In this document: piece by piece, positions 16,965 through 27,359 of the stretch
Numbering within the stretch: the stretch's first letter is position 1
How the letters are laid out: each line of letters starts with the position of its first letter
Origin: Rhizobium sp. BK376
GTDB taxonomy: Bacteria; Pseudomonadota; Alphaproteobacteria; Rhizobiales; Rhizobiaceae
Direction of reading: 5' to 3'
Length of the DNA stretch: 64,000 nt
NCBI RefSeq assembly: GCF_004341625.1
Contig: NZ_SLZG01000003.1
Location: 495,045-559,044, forward strand
Notes under the pieces: generated by a model
What the model saw: only the letters and a program-made list of their open reading frames with translations
What the model was told of the DNA's origin: nothing
Database searches by the model: none
Made by a program: the position numbers and the translations under genes

Positions 16965-17636
16965 ATGATCGTAGTGGTTGATGAGCGTGAGCTTGTTAAA
17001 GATGGCTATACATCTCTTTTTGGGCGCGAAGGAATTCCCTCGACGGGTTTTGATCCGCGCGAGTTTGGCGAATGGGTCCAGACGGCGGCCGAGGGCGACA
17101 TCGCGGCGGTTGAGGCATTCCTGATCGGTCAGGGACAGCACGTGCACGAGCTGCCGCGGGCGATTCGTGATCGCTCCATGGCGCCGGTCATCGCGGTCAG
17201 CGATCAACCATCACTAGAATCGACTCTTGCACTCTTTGATTGCGGTGTTGACGACGTGGTGCGCAAGCCGGTTCATCCCCGGGAAATCCTGGCGCGCGCG
17301 GCAGCTATCCGTCGCCGCCTGAAGGCAATCACCAACTACACCGACATCGGGGCGATCCGCGTGTTTGCGGACGGCCGTGATCCGGAAATCAATGGCGAGA
17401 TCTTTGCCCTGCCGCGGCGCGAGCGTCGTATCCTGGAATATTTGATTTCCAATCGCGGGCGCCGGGTTACCAAGACCCAGATATTCAACGCCATCTACGG
17501 CATCTTCGACGAAGAGGTCGAAGAGAACGTCGTGGAAAGCCACATTTCCAAGCTGCGCAAGAAGTTGCGCAAGAAGCTCGGCTTCGACCCGGTCGATTCC
17601 AAGCGCTTCCTTGGCTACTGCATCGACTGGAATTGA
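16965..17636 (+). CDS. ftcR: flagellar transcriptional regulator FtcR/Rem
   Basis: An OmpR-type regulator, orthologous by context and sequence to Brucella FtcR and Sinorhizobium Rem, which activate class II flagellar genes. The 223-residue protein has a receiver-like N-terminus ([11 protein letters not shown]) and a C-terminal winged helix with [10 protein letters not shown] and [14 protein letters not shown]. The receiver keeps the Lys of R-K-P but I see no clear phospho-acceptor Asp at the end of the third strand, so it may work without phosphorylation. GGAGG precedes the ATG. It has its own 280-base upstream region. Confidence 0.92.
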   Translation: MIVVVDERELVKDGYTSLFGREGIPSTGFDPREFGEWVQTAAEGDIAAVEAFLIGQGQHVHELPRAIRDRSMAPVIAVSDQPSLESTLALFDCGVDDVVRKPVHPREILARAAAIRRRLKAITNYTDIGAIRVFADGRDPEINGEIFALPRRERRILEYLISNRGRRVTKTQIFNAIYGIFDEEVEENVVESHISKLRKKLRKKLGFDPVDSKRFLGYCIDWN

Positions 17637-17765
17637 CGTCGAGCAGCCGACGATAACGTCCTCCGGAAAGCTGTTTCATGATGATCCGGCTTTTCTTCCT
17701 TCCAGCCAGCTTCACGCAAGGCCCATAAAATAACTTGGTACTACGAGGAAAATGAGGATTTTCAG

Positions 17766-19046
17766 ATGAGCATTTTCGGCAGTATGAAAACGTCGGTCGC
17801 TGGGATGAATGCCCAGGCGAACCGTTTGAGCACGGTTTCAGACAATATCGCCAACGTTAATACTACGGGCTACAAGTCAGCATCGACCGCATTTTCCACG
17901 CTGGTGCTGCCCTCGGGCACCGGAAATTACAATTCCGGTGGCGTAGAAACCTCCGTCCAGCGCGCCATTTCGGATCAGGGCGACATTTCCTACACGACGA
18001 CGACGACGAATATGGCCATCAGCGGCGACGGCTTTTTCATTGTTCAGGACGCCAATGGAACGCCTTTCCTGACTCGCGCCGGCGATTTCGCGCCGGACAA
18101 TAACGGCAATCTGGTCAATAGCGCCGGCTTCACGCTGATGGGCTACTCGTACAATTCGGGCTCGCCCTCCGTTGTCGTCAACGGCTTCACCGGTCTCGTT
18201 CCCGTTAATACCGCCCAGAGCGGTTTGACCGCGATTGCTTCGACGTCAGGCACGCTGAAGGGTAACCTGAACTCCAACGACGCGAAGATTTCAGCTACGC
18301 AGGATCCTGCTTCGACCTATCCGAACACGAGTGGTACGACTTATTCGGAGAAGAGCTCGGTCATCGCTTACGACAGCCAGGGCAATGCCGTCACCTACGA
18401 CGTCTACTTCACCAAGACGCAGGATCTTCCGGCCGACCCGAGCGATGAATGGGACGTTGCGGTTTACAATCACGCCGATGCTGCGAGCGGCAGCTCGCCG
18501 TTCCCGTATGCGAACGGTCCGGTCGCTACGGATACGATGGATTTCGACGCGAATGGCGCGCTGACCAACGGTGGATCCTTCACCATGAACGATCCCACCA
18601 ACGGGCTGTCGATCTCGATGGATCTCACGGGCTTCACGCAGCTTGCGGCCACCTTCGGCGCGACCGGCGACATCAACGGCCAGGCACCGTCGGCGGTCAA
18701 GAGCGTGACGATCGGTACAGATGGTACGGTCTCGGCTCTCTACGCGGACGGCAGCAGCAAGCCGATCTACCGCATCCCGCTTGCAACGGTTCCGAGCGAA
18801 GACAATCTGACGTCGCTCAGCGGCAACGTCTATTCCGCCAATGGCGATTCGGGCGTGACGATCACGGGCTTCCCCCAGTCTGCCCAGTTCGGAAAGCTCG
18901 TTTCTGGCGCGGTCGAAGAATCGAATGTCGACCTCGCAGGCCAGCTGACCGAGATGATCGAGGCGCAGAAAAACTACACCGCAAACTCGAAGGTCTTCCA
19001 GACCGGCGCCAACCTGCTCGACGTTCTGGTCAACCTCGCGCGATAA
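17766..19046 (+). CDS. flgE: flagellar hook protein FlgE
   Basis: FlgE polymerises into the hook, the universal joint. The 426-residue protein starts with the rod/hook signature (M-S-I-F-G-S-M, then A-N-R-L-S-T-V-S-D-N-I-A-N-V-N-T-T-G-Y-K-S) and ends with the axial C-terminal helix (D-L-A-G-Q-L-T-E-M-I-E-A-Q-K-N-Y, then L-L-D-V-L-V-N-L-A-R). The middle is Ser/Thr/Gly-rich beta domain. It heads the flgE-flgK-flgL series and lies 129 bases after ftcR, so FtcR control is likely by analogy with Rem. Confidence 0.95.
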   Translation: MSIFGSMKTSVAGMNAQANRLSTVSDNIANVNTTGYKSASTAFSTLVLPSGTGNYNSGGVETSVQRAISDQGDISYTTTTTNMAISGDGFFIVQDANGTPFLTRAGDFAPDNNGNLVNSAGFTLMGYSYNSGSPSVVVNGFTGLVPVNTAQSGLTAIASTSGTLKGNLNSNDAKISATQDPASTYPNTSGTTYSEKSSVIAYDSQGNAVTYDVYFTKTQDLPADPSDEWDVAVYNHADAASGSSPFPYANGPVATDTMDFDANGALTNGGSFTMNDPTNGLSISMDLTGFTQLAATFGATGDINGQAPSAVKSVTIGTDGTVSALYADGSSKPIYRIPLATVPSEDNLTSLSGNVYSANGDSGVTITGFPQSAQFGKLVSGAVEESNVDLAGQLTEMIEAQKNYTANSKVFQTGANLLDVLVNLAR

Positions 19047-19064
19047 CAGGACCTTAGTTAAGTC

Positions 19065-20576
19065 ATGTCGCTCACGTCTGCACTCAACACTGCACAATCG
19101 ATATTCAACAATACCGGCACGCAAAGCAGTGTCGTATCGAACAATATCGCGAATGCCGGCAACACGAACTACAACCGCCGCGAAGCGGTTGTATCGACGA
19201 CGTCGGCCGGCGCAACCGTTGTGCAGATTGCGCGATCCCAGGATGCCTCGCTTCAGACCCAGTTCCTGTCAAGCACGTCGGATGACGCAGCGCAGCAACG
19301 GCTGTTGAAAGGCCTGGAGGACATCAAGGCCACGATGGGCGGCAACGACTACGAGACGTCGCCCGCGACTTACCTTGCAACGCTCCAGACGGCACTCCAG
19401 ACCTATGCCGGTTCGCCGAGCAGCCTCACGGCGGCGCAGGGCGCCGTGACGGCCGCTCAGGACGTTGCAACCTCGCTCAATCAGTCGACGCAGGCTGTCC
19501 AAAGCCTCCGGGAGGATGCTGACAAGGAAATCAGCACCGACGTCGACTCGCTGAACAATCTTCTGGCGCAGTTCAAGCAGGCCAATGATGCAGTGCAGTC
19601 GGCGACCGTCGCTGCAGCTTCCGCGTCAGGAGCGGCTTCGCCCGCACTCTCGGATGCGCTCGATCAGCGCGACGCCGTTCTCGGTCAGATTTCGCAGCTG
19701 GTCGGCATCAAGACCGTCACCCGCGACAACAACGACATGGCGATCTACACGTCCACGGGAACGGTGCTTTTCGAGACGCTCCCGCGGACGGTGACTTTCC
19801 AGCCGACGAATGGCTACACGGCCGGAACGACCGGCAATGCCATCTACATCGACGGCGTGCCGTTGGCTTCGGGGCAGGGGTCGGATACGAACGGGCAGGG
19901 CAGTCTCCAGTCGCTGATACAGCTTCGGGACGATGTTGCGCCGACCTATCAGAAGCAGCTCGATGAAATCGCTCGCGGTCTCGTCACGATGTTCTCGGAA
20001 ACGACGACGGATGGCGGCACGCCGCCCACCACGCTGAGCACGCAGCCCGGCCTGTTCGTCTGGACCCAGAACAGCGCGGGTGATGGCGAGACGCCCACCA
20101 GCGCGACGGTCATCGACGGGATGGCCGGGACCATTGCGGTTAGCGCGCAAGTCGTGACATCGCAGGGCGGCGATCCCACTCGTCTGCGCGACGGCACCAT
20201 CAATCCTCTCAGCACCAGCCAGAATCCCACCGGCGATAGTGGTTACTCCACTCTCCTGGACAGTTATTCGAACGGCATGGATGCAGACATGAGCTTCGAC
20301 CCTTCGACAGGGGTCGACACAAGCTCCAGCATTCTCAGCTTCGCCTCCAATTCGGTTGGATGGGTCGAAGGTCAGCGCAGCTCGGCAAATACGGCTGCAG
20401 AGAATACGTCAGCCGCCCTTACCCGTTCGTCGGACGCTTATTCCAATAGCACCGGCGTTAATCTGGACGAGGAACTGACGCTGATGATGGATATCGAGCA
20501 ATCCTACAAGGCAGGTACGAAGCTTCTCTCTGCCGTAAACGATATGCTGCAAGCGCTATTGGATTCTGCGAGCTAA
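19065..20576 (+). CDS. flgK: hook-filament junction protein FlgK (HAP1)
   Basis: FlgK is the first hook-filament junction protein. The 503-residue product begins M-S-L-T-S-A-L-N-T-A-Q with the S-N-N-I-A-N-A-G-N-T-N-Y-N-R-R motif and ends with the axial helix E-E-L-T-L-M-M-D-I-E-Q-S-Y-K-A-G-T-K-L-L. Length is typical (about 450-550). It starts 18 bases after flgE and is followed three bases later by flgL. Confidence 0.95.
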   Translation: MSLTSALNTAQSIFNNTGTQSSVVSNNIANAGNTNYNRREAVVSTTSAGATVVQIARSQDASLQTQFLSSTSDDAAQQRLLKGLEDIKATMGGNDYETSPATYLATLQTALQTYAGSPSSLTAAQGAVTAAQDVATSLNQSTQAVQSLREDADKEISTDVDSLNNLLAQFKQANDAVQSATVAAASASGAASPALSDALDQRDAVLGQISQLVGIKTVTRDNNDMAIYTSTGTVLFETLPRTVTFQPTNGYTAGTTGNAIYIDGVPLASGQGSDTNGQGSLQSLIQLRDDVAPTYQKQLDEIARGLVTMFSETTTDGGTPPTTLSTQPGLFVWTQNSAGDGETPTSATVIDGMAGTIAVSAQVVTSQGGDPTRLRDGTINPLSTSQNPTGDSGYSTLLDSYSNGMDADMSFDPSTGVDTSSSILSFASNSVGWVEGQRSSANTAAENTSAALTRSSDAYSNSTGVNLDEELTLMMDIEQSYKAGTKLLSAVNDMLQALLDSAS

Positions 20577-20579
20577 ATT

Positions 20580-21641
20580 ATGAAGACCTCTTTCATTTCA
20601 AGCAATGCAATTCAAAATGCCATGCGTCTCACGATTCGCGAGACGCAGAACCAGATGTCCGACGCCTCTCAGGAGGCGACGACGGGTGTTTATGCGGATT
20701 TCGGCGTGTCTCTCGGTGGAAACGTCTCCGAGAGCATCGACTTCACTCGCGAAGTGTCGCGCATCGATTCTATTGTCAGCAGCAATTCCATCGCGGCAGG
20801 ACGGTTGACGGCGTCGCAGAACGCTCTGTCCGATATGTCCACCCAGTCGCAGGATTTTCTGGACCAGCTTCTCGCCCTGCGCGGCAACCAGACGAGCGAC
20901 AACGTTACGCTCTCCCAGAACACCGCGAATTCCGCGCTTTCAGCGCTTGTCGGCGATGCGAATACGATGGTCAACGGCGAGTATATTTTTGCCGGCATCA
21001 ACACCGACGTGCAGCCCATGACAGACAACAGTGATGCTGCCGTATCGGCGATTAACGACGCGCTGACCACCTATATGGGAAATCTCGTGCCTCCGGTCAC
21101 GTCGACCGCTGATCTGACGAATGCCCAGATGACGGACTTCATCCAGAACACCGTCCAGCCGATGTTTACCGATGACAGCTCGCCTGCGCCCGATAATTGG
21201 GCAAGCTGGTCCAGCGCGTCGGATCAGAACATGACGAGCCGGATCAGCAACTCCGAAGTGGTGGAATCGTCGACGAACTCGAACGGCGATGGAATGAGAT
21301 ATCTCGCTCTCGCCGCCACCGTCACGAAAGCGCTGATGGGCCAGAATCTGAGCTCCGACACGATGAATGCGGTCACGGATGCGGCGATCAGCTACTCGCG
21401 CCAGTCGGTTGATGCGCTCAATGCCTCGGCGAGCGAACTGGGCCTCTCCCAGTCTCGCGTCAGCAAAGCCAATGATGCCCTCAGTGCGCAAAAGGACATC
21501 ATCAACAACAACATCGCGGATCTTCAGGGTGTTGATCCCTACGAAGCCTCCACGAGGGCAAACGCTCTGCAAACACAGCTAGAGACAGCCTACACGCTGG
21601 TCTCGAAGATCCAGCAGTTGAGTCTCGTAAATTACCTTTGA
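20580..21641 (+). CDS. flgL: hook-filament junction protein FlgL (HAP3)
   Basis: FlgL is the second junction protein and is flagellin-like at both ends. The 353-residue product starts M-K-T-S-F-I-S-S-N-A-I-Q-N and carries helical N- and C-terminal domains (T-R-E-V-S-R-I-D-S-I, then L-Q-T-Q-L-E-T-A-Y-T-L-V-S-K-I-Q-Q-L). Its start lies three bases beyond the flgK stop. flaF follows after 33 bases. Confidence 0.93.
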   Translation: MKTSFISSNAIQNAMRLTIRETQNQMSDASQEATTGVYADFGVSLGGNVSESIDFTREVSRIDSIVSSNSIAAGRLTASQNALSDMSTQSQDFLDQLLALRGNQTSDNVTLSQNTANSALSALVGDANTMVNGEYIFAGINTDVQPMTDNSDAAVSAINDALTTYMGNLVPPVTSTADLTNAQMTDFIQNTVQPMFTDDSSPAPDNWASWSSASDQNMTSRISNSEVVESSTNSNGDGMRYLALAATVTKALMGQNLSSDTMNAVTDAAISYSRQSVDALNASASELGLSQSRVSKANDALSAQKDIINNNIADLQGVDPYEASTRANALQTQLETAYTLVSKIQQLSLVNYL

Positions 21642-21674
21642 TGATCAAAGGTCGATGATCAGAAGGATGCATGA

Positions 21675-22022
21675 ATGTATCAGTTCTCATATGCGGAAGT
21701 CATGCAGGACGCGGTGGCAGACGCCAGGGAGCGGGAACGCCAGGTTCTGGAGCGGTCGGTCGGACTTCTATCGGCCGCCCGCGACAAGGAGAAGTATGGC
21801 AAAGAGGCTATCGAAGCCTTGTTTTATACGCGGCGCGTCTGGATCAGCTTCATCGAGGATCTGAAGAATCCGGAGAACCAACTTGATATCGAACTGCGCG
21901 CAAATCTCATCTCAATCGCAATCTGGATATTGAAGGAATGCGACAGGATCAGGAAGCGGCAGTCGAACAACTACCAGAGCATTATTGACGTCACCACCAT
22001 CATCAGGGATGGACTCAAATGA
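21675..22022 (+). CDS. flaF: flagellar biosynthesis regulator FlaF
   Basis: FlaF is an alphaproteobacterial helper needed for flagellin production or secretion and works against FlbT. The 115-residue protein begins M-Y-Q-F-S-Y-A-E-V and contains the family segment [14 protein letters not shown], then [11 protein letters not shown]. Its stop overlaps the flbT start by four bases. Confidence 0.93.
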   Translation: MYQFSYAEVMQDAVADARERERQVLERSVGLLSAARDKEKYGKEAIEALFYTRRVWISFIEDLKNPENQLDIELRANLISIAIWILKECDRIRKRQSNNYQSIIDVTTIIRDGLK

Positions 22023-22468
22023 AAAGTACTCTTCGCATATCGCTTAAAGCCGGAGAAAAAATATTTATAAATGGGGCCGTGCTGCGCGTTGACCGTAAGG
22101 TTGCGTTGGAGTTCCTGAATGACGTGACGTTCCTGTTGGAGAATCACGTTCTCCAGCCTGAGGATGCGACGACACCACTTCGCCAGCTCTATTTCATCGC
22201 TCAGATGATCCTCATAAACCCTGAAGGCAAGGAGCAGTCGACTGCGATGTTCCGCAAGTCGGTTGTCATGCTGCTCTCCTGCTTCAAGAACGAGGAAGTT
22301 CTGGCAGAACTGAAGCGTGTTGATGGCTTGGTGGCAACCGGTCGCGCCTTCGATGCTCTCAAGGCGATCCGCGGTCTCTATGCGACCGAGGACAAGATCC
22401 TGCACAACCTGGAAATGCCGGCGGCAACGGTCGAGCAGATTCGTAGGGAGATTGCTCCATGGCGATAG
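22019..22468 (+). CDS. flbT: flagellin mRNA regulator FlbT
   Basis: FlbT is a post-transcriptional repressor that in Caulobacter binds the flagellin mRNA leader and lowers its stability until the hook is done. The 149-residue protein has the typical start ([17 protein letters not shown]) and [10 protein letters not shown]. It overlaps flaF by 4 bases and flgD by 10 bases, so the three are likely co-translated. Its likely targets here are the leaders of the three flagellin genes. Confidence 0.94.
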   Translation: MKSTLRISLKAGEKIFINGAVLRVDRKVALEFLNDVTFLLENHVLQPEDATTPLRQLYFIAQMILINPEGKEQSTAMFRKSVVMLLSCFKNEEVLAELKRVDGLVATGRAFDALKAIRGLYATEDKILHNLEMPAATVEQIRREIAPWR

Positions 22469-22959
22469 ATCCAGTCAGCCAGATGCAGGCCAATTCGGCC
22501 TCGGGTAGCAACAGTGCCAGCGGTTCCAACGACGCTGCCTCCGCCGGCGCGGCCGCGACCGTCAACTACAACGACTTTCTGCAGCTTCTGATCGCTCAGA
22601 TGAAGACGCAGGATCCGACCGAGCCGATGGACGCCAGCGCGCAGATTGCCCAGCTGGCAAGCTTCTCGCAGGTCGAGCAACAGATCCAGACAAACTCGCA
22701 CTTCGAAACTGCGCTGCAGAATCAATATGTCTCGCAGGCTGCCGATTACATCGGCAAGCAGATCATGAGTGCAGACGGATCGGTTACCGGAACCGTGAAG
22801 GAAGTCAGCATCTATTCCGACGGTGTCATTGCCATTACTGATGATGGACAGAAGGTGCTGATTCAGGCAGGCGTGACAGTCGCCCCGGCAGGCACTACCA
22901 TCGATCCGCCGCCTTCGTCGGATGATTCGTCGGGTTCAGGCGATGGCAGCAGTTCATGA
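22459..22959 (+). CDS. flgD: flagellar hook assembly scaffold FlgD
   Basis: FlgD caps the growing hook. The 166-residue protein has an N-terminal Ser/Ala/Asn-rich export region and the conserved [23 protein letters not shown] segment with L-A-S-F-S-Q-V-E-Q. It is shorter than E. coli FlgD (231) because the C-terminal beta domain is reduced, which is usual in rhizobia. The tail is Ser/Gly/Asp-rich. Confidence 0.94.
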   Translation: MAIDPVSQMQANSASGSNSASGSNDAASAGAAATVNYNDFLQLLIAQMKTQDPTEPMDASAQIAQLASFSQVEQQIQTNSHFETALQNQYVSQAADYIGKQIMSADGSVTGTVKEVSIYSDGVIAITDDGQKVLIQAGVTVAPAGTTIDPPPSSDDSSGSGDGSSS

Positions 22960-22992
22960 CGAGCCGCTAAACAATTAGGGAAGGTCGCTTCA

Positions 22993-23259
22993 ATGAATGA
23001 AGCCGATGCACTGGATATCTTTCGGGCGGCGCTCTGGACAGTTCTTGTCGCGGCAGGCCCTGCCGTCGCAGCAGCCATGATCGTGGGCGTCGTGATCGCA
23101 TTGATCCAGGCGCTGACACAGATCCAGGAAGCGACCCTGACCTTCGTGCCGAAGATCGTTACGGTGATGCTGGTAGCCGGCATCACGGCCCCTTTCATCG
23201 GCTCTCATATCGGGATTTTCACAAATCTCGTCTTCTCCCGGATACAGTCGGGATTCTAG
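22993..23259 (+). CDS. fliQ: flagellar export gate protein FliQ
   Basis: An 88-residue protein with two membrane helices, the FliQ member of the FliPQR gate. Visible motifs are A-L-W-T-V-L-V-A-A-G-P-A, G-V-V-I-A-L-I-Q-A-L-T-Q-I-Q-E-A-T-L and the F-V-P-K-I pattern. Length matches the family (about 89). Two hairpins separate it from flhA. Confidence 0.95.
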   Translation: MNEADALDIFRAALWTVLVAAGPAVAAAMIVGVVIALIQALTQIQEATLTFVPKIVTVMLVAGITAPFIGSHIGIFTNLVFSRIQSGF

Positions 23260-23298
23260 CGAAGAGCCGTCCGGCCTGGCCATTTGCGAAAGCCACCC

Positions 23299-23367
23299 GC
23301 CACGCGCCGAAACCGGTGCGTGGCGTTTTCGTTAAAAGGCCACGAAGCCACCCTCGCGCAAGCTTCG
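23299..23367 (+). terminator. two hairpins between fliQ and flhA
   Basis: GCCACGCGCC (23299-23308) pairs with GGTGCGTGGC (23315-23324) and is followed by GTTTTC, a terminator-like form. A second stem CGAAGC (23343-23348) / GCTTCG (23362-23367) follows. They may end the flgE-fliQ transcript partly or fully, so flhA would need its own promoter in the remaining 75 bases or read-through. Confidence 0.55.
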
Positions 23368-23442
23368 TCTTCTATCGCTCGGATCGAATAGGGCAAATGG
23401 CGTTGTCGCTTGCCCCCTCTCATGAAGAGATGGATCTGAACC

Positions 23443-25530
23443 ATGGCACAGCCAGCTGCAATACCGGTTCCAAAAGCCAACCCGAGCCTGCGGGATGTCA
23501 GCTTCGCCTTCGGCGTGATGATCATCATCTGCGTGCTCTTCCTGCCGATCCCGCCGTTCCTCATCGATATGGGCCTGGCGTTTTCGCTGGCACTTTCGGT
23601 GCTGATCCTCATGGTCGCACTGTGGATCCAGAAGCCGCTGGAATTCTCGTCCTTTCCGACGATCCTCCTGATCGCCACGATGACGCGACTATCGCTAAAC
23701 ATCGCAACGACGCGCGTGATTCTGTCTCACGGCTATGAGGGCAACCATGCAGCGGGTGGCGTGATCGCCGGCTTCGCGAGCCTTGTGATGTCCGGCGACT
23801 TCGTCATCGGTCTGATCGTCTTTTTGATCCTGATCACGATCAACTTCATCGTTATTACGAAGGGTGCAACGCGTATCGCGGAAGTCGGCGCCCGCTTCAC
23901 CCTCGACGCCATTCCCGGCAAGCAGATGGCGATCGACGCCGATCTGTCGGCCGGCATCATCAACGAGCAGGAAGCTCAGAGGCGACGCAAGGATCTCGAA
24001 GAGGAAAGCTCCTTCTTCGGTGCGATGGACGGTGCGTCGAAATTCGTTCGAGGCGACGCTGTCGCCGGCCTTCTCATTACGGCCATCAACATCTTCGGCG
24101 GCATCATCATCGGCTACTTCCGTCACGGAATGCCGATCGGTCAGGCTGCCGACGTCTTCGTGAAGCTTTCCGTCGGCGACGGTCTCGTCTCGCAGATGCC
24201 GGCGCTGGTCATCTCTCTCGCGGCCGGCTTCCTCGTTACCCGCGGCGGCTCCGTCGGCTCGACCGACCAGGCCGTCGTCCGCCAACTGAGCGGCTATCCG
24301 CGAGCGCTCGCCGTTGCCGCCGTGCTGATGGGCATCCTCGCCATCATGCCGGGTCTTCCGTTCATTCCCTTCGCGATCCTCGGTGGCCTCATGGCAACGG
24401 GCGCCTGGTTCATCCCGCGTCAGGCGGAAGCTGAAAACAAGCTTCTCCGCGAGCAGGAAGAAAAGAAGGTGATGCAGACGAAGGAAGACGAGAAGGATTC
24501 GGTCAAGTCTGCGCTGAAGACCGCCGAAGTCGAGCTCGCCCTGGGCAAGATCGTTTCCACCCGCCTGCTCGGCGCCCATCAGGAACTCGCCTTCCGCGTC
24601 GGCAAGATGCGCAAGAAATTCGCGACGCAATACGGTTTCGTGGTGCCGGAAATCAAGGTCACGGACGATCTCGCCATAGCCGACAAATCCTACCAGATCC
24701 GCATCCACGGCACGACGGTTGCCTCCAATATGCTGCGCGTTGGCGAAGTGCTCGTAGTCACCGGCTCCGGTCGCAAGCCGACCGTTCCGGGCGACGAGAT
24801 CCGCGAACCAGCCTTCGGTCTGCCGGCCTATTCAGTACTCGAAGCCTTCACGGAAGATCTGAAGCGCGAGGGCTTCCAGCCGATCGACAACGTTTCGGTT
24901 GTTCTGACCCATATGAGCGAGGTCATCCGCAACAACCTGCCCGCGCTGCTGTCCTATAAGGACGTCAAGGTGCTGATCGAACGCCTCGATCCGGAATACA
25001 AGAAGCTTGCCGACGAAATCTGCTCCTCGCACATGTCCTATTCGGGCCTGCAGGCGGTACTCAAGCTGCTCCTTGCCGAGCGCGTCTCGATCCGCAATCT
25101 TCACCTCATCCTGGAAGCGGTCGCCGAACTCGCGCCGCATGTGCGCAAGACCGAACAGATCGTCGAGCACGTGCGCGTGCGTATGGCCCAGCAGCTCTGC
25201 GGCGACCTTGCGGACAACGGCGTGCTGCGTGTCCTGCGACTCGGTAGCAAGTGGGACCTCGCCTTCCACCAGGCGCTCAAGCGCGATGCGAAGGGCGACG
25301 TTATCGAATTCGACATCGATCCGCGTGCGCTCGAAGAGTTCAGCGAGCAGGCGACCGGAGTTATCCGTGAATTCATGGACCGCGGGCTACCCTTCGTGCT
25401 TGTCACGTCGCCGGAAACGCGCTCCTATGTGCGCATGATCATCGAACGCTTGTTCGCGACTCTCCCGGTCCTGTCTCATCTGGAATTGGCAAGGGGGATC
25501 GAAATCAAGATTCTAGGCTCTATTGCATGA
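23443..25530 (+). CDS. flhA: flagellar export apparatus protein FlhA
   Basis: FlhA is the large export-gate protein. It conducts protons and docks chaperone-substrate complexes with its cytoplasmic ring. The 695-residue protein has about eight membrane helices in residues 15-320. Between them is the FHIPEP loop ([22 protein letters not shown]). The cytoplasmic domain follows a charged linker near 335-360. Length is normal (about 690). It overlaps fliR by four bases. Confidence 0.97.
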   Translation: MAQPAAIPVPKANPSLRDVSFAFGVMIIICVLFLPIPPFLIDMGLAFSLALSVLILMVALWIQKPLEFSSFPTILLIATMTRLSLNIATTRVILSHGYEGNHAAGGVIAGFASLVMSGDFVIGLIVFLILITINFIVITKGATRIAEVGARFTLDAIPGKQMAIDADLSAGIINEQEAQRRRKDLEEESSFFGAMDGASKFVRGDAVAGLLITAINIFGGIIIGYFRHGMPIGQAADVFVKLSVGDGLVSQMPALVISLAAGFLVTRGGSVGSTDQAVVRQLSGYPRALAVAAVLMGILAIMPGLPFIPFAILGGLMATGAWFIPRQAEAENKLLREQEEKKVMQTKEDEKDSVKSALKTAEVELALGKIVSTRLLGAHQELAFRVGKMRKKFATQYGFVVPEIKVTDDLAIADKSYQIRIHGTTVASNMLRVGEVLVVTGSGRKPTVPGDEIREPAFGLPAYSVLEAFTEDLKREGFQPIDNVSVVLTHMSEVIRNNLPALLSYKDVKVLIERLDPEYKKLADEICSSHMSYSGLQAVLKLLLAERVSIRNLHLILEAVAELAPHVRKTEQIVEHVRVRMAQQLCGDLADNGVLRVLRLGSKWDLAFHQALKRDAKGDVIEFDIDPRALEEFSEQATGVIREFMDRGLPFVLVTSPETRSYVRMIIERLFATLPVLSHLELARGIEIKILGSIA

Positions 25531-26279
25531 TTTCTGACCCCCAGGGGACCATCCTCGCTCTGTTTCTCACCTTTTGCCGGATAGGCACTTGCGTGATGGT
25601 TCTCCCGGGATTTTCCTCTGGGCGTCTCCCGCCGCAGATCAGGCTCTTCCTGGCGCTGACAATGTCGTTGGCCGTCATGCCGATGCTATGGAGCACCATT
25701 TATCCCAAGGCCTCGGCAGGCGACGCGACCTATGTCGGCCTGATCTTCAGCGAGACGCTGATCGGCCTGATGTATGGTCTTATGGCACGCCTATACACGC
25801 TCGGATTGCAGTTCCTGGGAACCGTGATCTCGACGATGATCGGCCTGAGCTCTCCGAGCGGGCCGGACATCCTTGACGATTCGAGTGAGACGACGGTGAC
25901 CGCTCTCATCAACCTCTGCGCGATGATGGTCCTCTTCATCCTGGACTTCCATCACTATGTTTTCCGCGCGCTGATCGACTCTTATTCGGTCGTGCCTTTC
26001 GGCGGCCATATCGAAGTGCGCGCCACACTGGTCTCGGTGACGGATACGCTGGAGCAGACCACGTTCATCATGCTGCGCCTTGCCAGCCCATTTATCCTCT
26101 ATGCGCTGATGTTCCAGTTTTCGATCGGCTTCATCAACAAGCTGGCGCCGCATGTCCCGGTCTATTTCATTTCCACGCCCTATCTGGTGATGGGCGGCCT
26201 GTTCATGCTCTATTTGAGCATCGCCGAATTGGTCACGCAGTTTTCCGATTCGTTCCTCAGCGTCTACAATGGTCACTAG
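25527..26279 (+). CDS. fliR: flagellar export gate protein FliR
   Basis: A 250-residue integral membrane protein with about six helices that joins FliP and FliQ in the export gate. Family features are [22 protein letters not shown], and [13 protein letters not shown] near the C-terminus. Its ATG overlaps the flhA stop. Confidence 0.95.
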   Translation: MISDPQGTILALFLTFCRIGTCVMVLPGFSSGRLPPQIRLFLALTMSLAVMPMLWSTIYPKASAGDATYVGLIFSETLIGLMYGLMARLYTLGLQFLGTVISTMIGLSSPSGPDILDDSSETTVTALINLCAMMVLFILDFHHYVFRALIDSYSVVPFGGHIEVRATLVSVTDTLEQTTFIMLRLASPFILYALMFQFSIGFINKLAPHVPVYFISTPYLVMGGLFMLYLSIAELVTQFSDSFLSVYNGH

Positions 26280-26297
26280 CAACGACGGCGGCACCGA

Positions 26298-26717
26298 ATG
26301 GTCGAAAAAACGCGATCTGAAAAATTGAAGCGCCTTGTTACGGTTCAGCGGCATCTCGAGCGCATGGCCGAACAGGAGCTGGCCGACAACACGCGGCAGC
26401 GCACCGAAGTCTCACAGTCGATCGATCAGACCATTGCAGCCATCAGCTCCACCGACCCGATGCATGCGGCGTTTTCGCATCATTACACCCAGCGATTCGC
26501 CCGTCTGTCAGTCAAGGACCAGCAGCTTGCGGGCATGCAGACGGTGATCGAGATGAAGATCATGAAGGAGCGCACCAAGGCGGATCGTCTCGAGGACAAC
26601 ATGAAGGAGGCCCGCGAGCTGGAAAACCGCGAGGCTGACGATAATGCAGTCTACGATTTGATGGACCAGCGCATGGCGTCGCTAACGCCAGCCTCCAGCA
26701 AGGTTCACGAAACATAA
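26298..26717 (+). CDS. small coiled-coil protein, possible FliJ equivalent
   Basis: A 139-residue, highly charged, wholly helical-looking protein with no signal or membrane segment. Long heptad-like stretches (residues 5-45 and 70-115) suggest an antiparallel coiled coil as in FliJ, the export ATPase stalk and chaperone escort. It starts 18 bases after fliR. Sequence similarity to FliJ is not evident by eye, so the call rests on size, coiled coil and place. Alternatives are another flagellar chaperone. Confidence 0.55.
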   Translation: MVEKTRSEKLKRLVTVQRHLERMAEQELADNTRQRTEVSQSIDQTIAAISSTDPMHAAFSHHYTQRFARLSVKDQQLAGMQTVIEMKIMKERTKADRLEDNMKEARELENREADDNAVYDLMDQRMASLTPASSKVHET

Positions 26718-26748
26718 TCGTCGCGATTTCAAGTGAAAGGAACGTGAC

Positions 26749-27345
26749 GTGGCTATCTCACCGCCAAGTGATTTGGTCCTGGACGTTGTCAAGGCGGCCG
26801 ATCCGGCCGATGTCCAGGCAGCGCAGGCCAAACTCCAGGCAAACCGCGCGGCATTTGCCGCAACCAGTCTTGCAGAAGCCGGCAACGGCTTTCAGTCGAC
26901 GGTGGATGTCCTGAACAGCGCAGCGACGAAGGCTGGCCTCGGCAATGCCAAGGATCGCACTCATTCGACCGAGAAGGTCCCGGCGACCTACCACAAGTTC
27001 GAAGCCATGGTCCTGCAGAATTTCGTCAAGAACATGCTGCCGAACAGCGAAACGCTGTACGGCAAGGGCACTGCGGGCGAAATGTGGAAGGGCATGATGG
27101 CCGAACAGCTCGGCAACACGATTGCCAAGAACGGCGGCGTGGGTATTGCCGAGCAGATGTACAAGGAACAGCTCGACAAGACGCGCAGCAAGGGCATCGT
27201 CAACGCATCGACCGATGAGAACGATCGCAAGATGGCGCTGAGCATGATCACCGATTTCCAGCGCAAGACGCTTGATACCGCCTCCACAGACGGGAGCTCG
27301 GATGCGTCTGCGACCAATCAGAGCTTGATGGCGAAAAAAGCGTAA
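26749..27345 (+). CDS. flgJ: FlgJ-like rod-binding protein without muramidase
   Basis: A 198-residue protein that matches only the N-terminal rod-binding half of enterobacterial FlgJ: K-F-E-A-M-V-L-Q-N-F-V-K-N-M-L-P, then M-W-K-G-M-M-A-E-Q-L-G and G-G-V-G-I-A-E-Q-M-Y. This domain caps the growing rod. The peptidoglycan hydrolase half is absent, so a separate enzyme is needed; the transglycosylase-like gene at 16067 is a candidate. The gene follows the FliJ-like gene by 31 bases. Confidence 0.87.
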   Translation: MAISPPSDLVLDVVKAADPADVQAAQAKLQANRAAFAATSLAEAGNGFQSTVDVLNSAATKAGLGNAKDRTHSTEKVPATYHKFEAMVLQNFVKNMLPNSETLYGKGTAGEMWKGMMAEQLGNTIAKNGGVGIAEQMYKEQLDKTRSKGIVNASTDENDRKMALSMITDFQRKTLDTASTDGSSDASATNQSLMAKKA

Positions 27346-27359
27346 GCAGGGGTGGGGAA

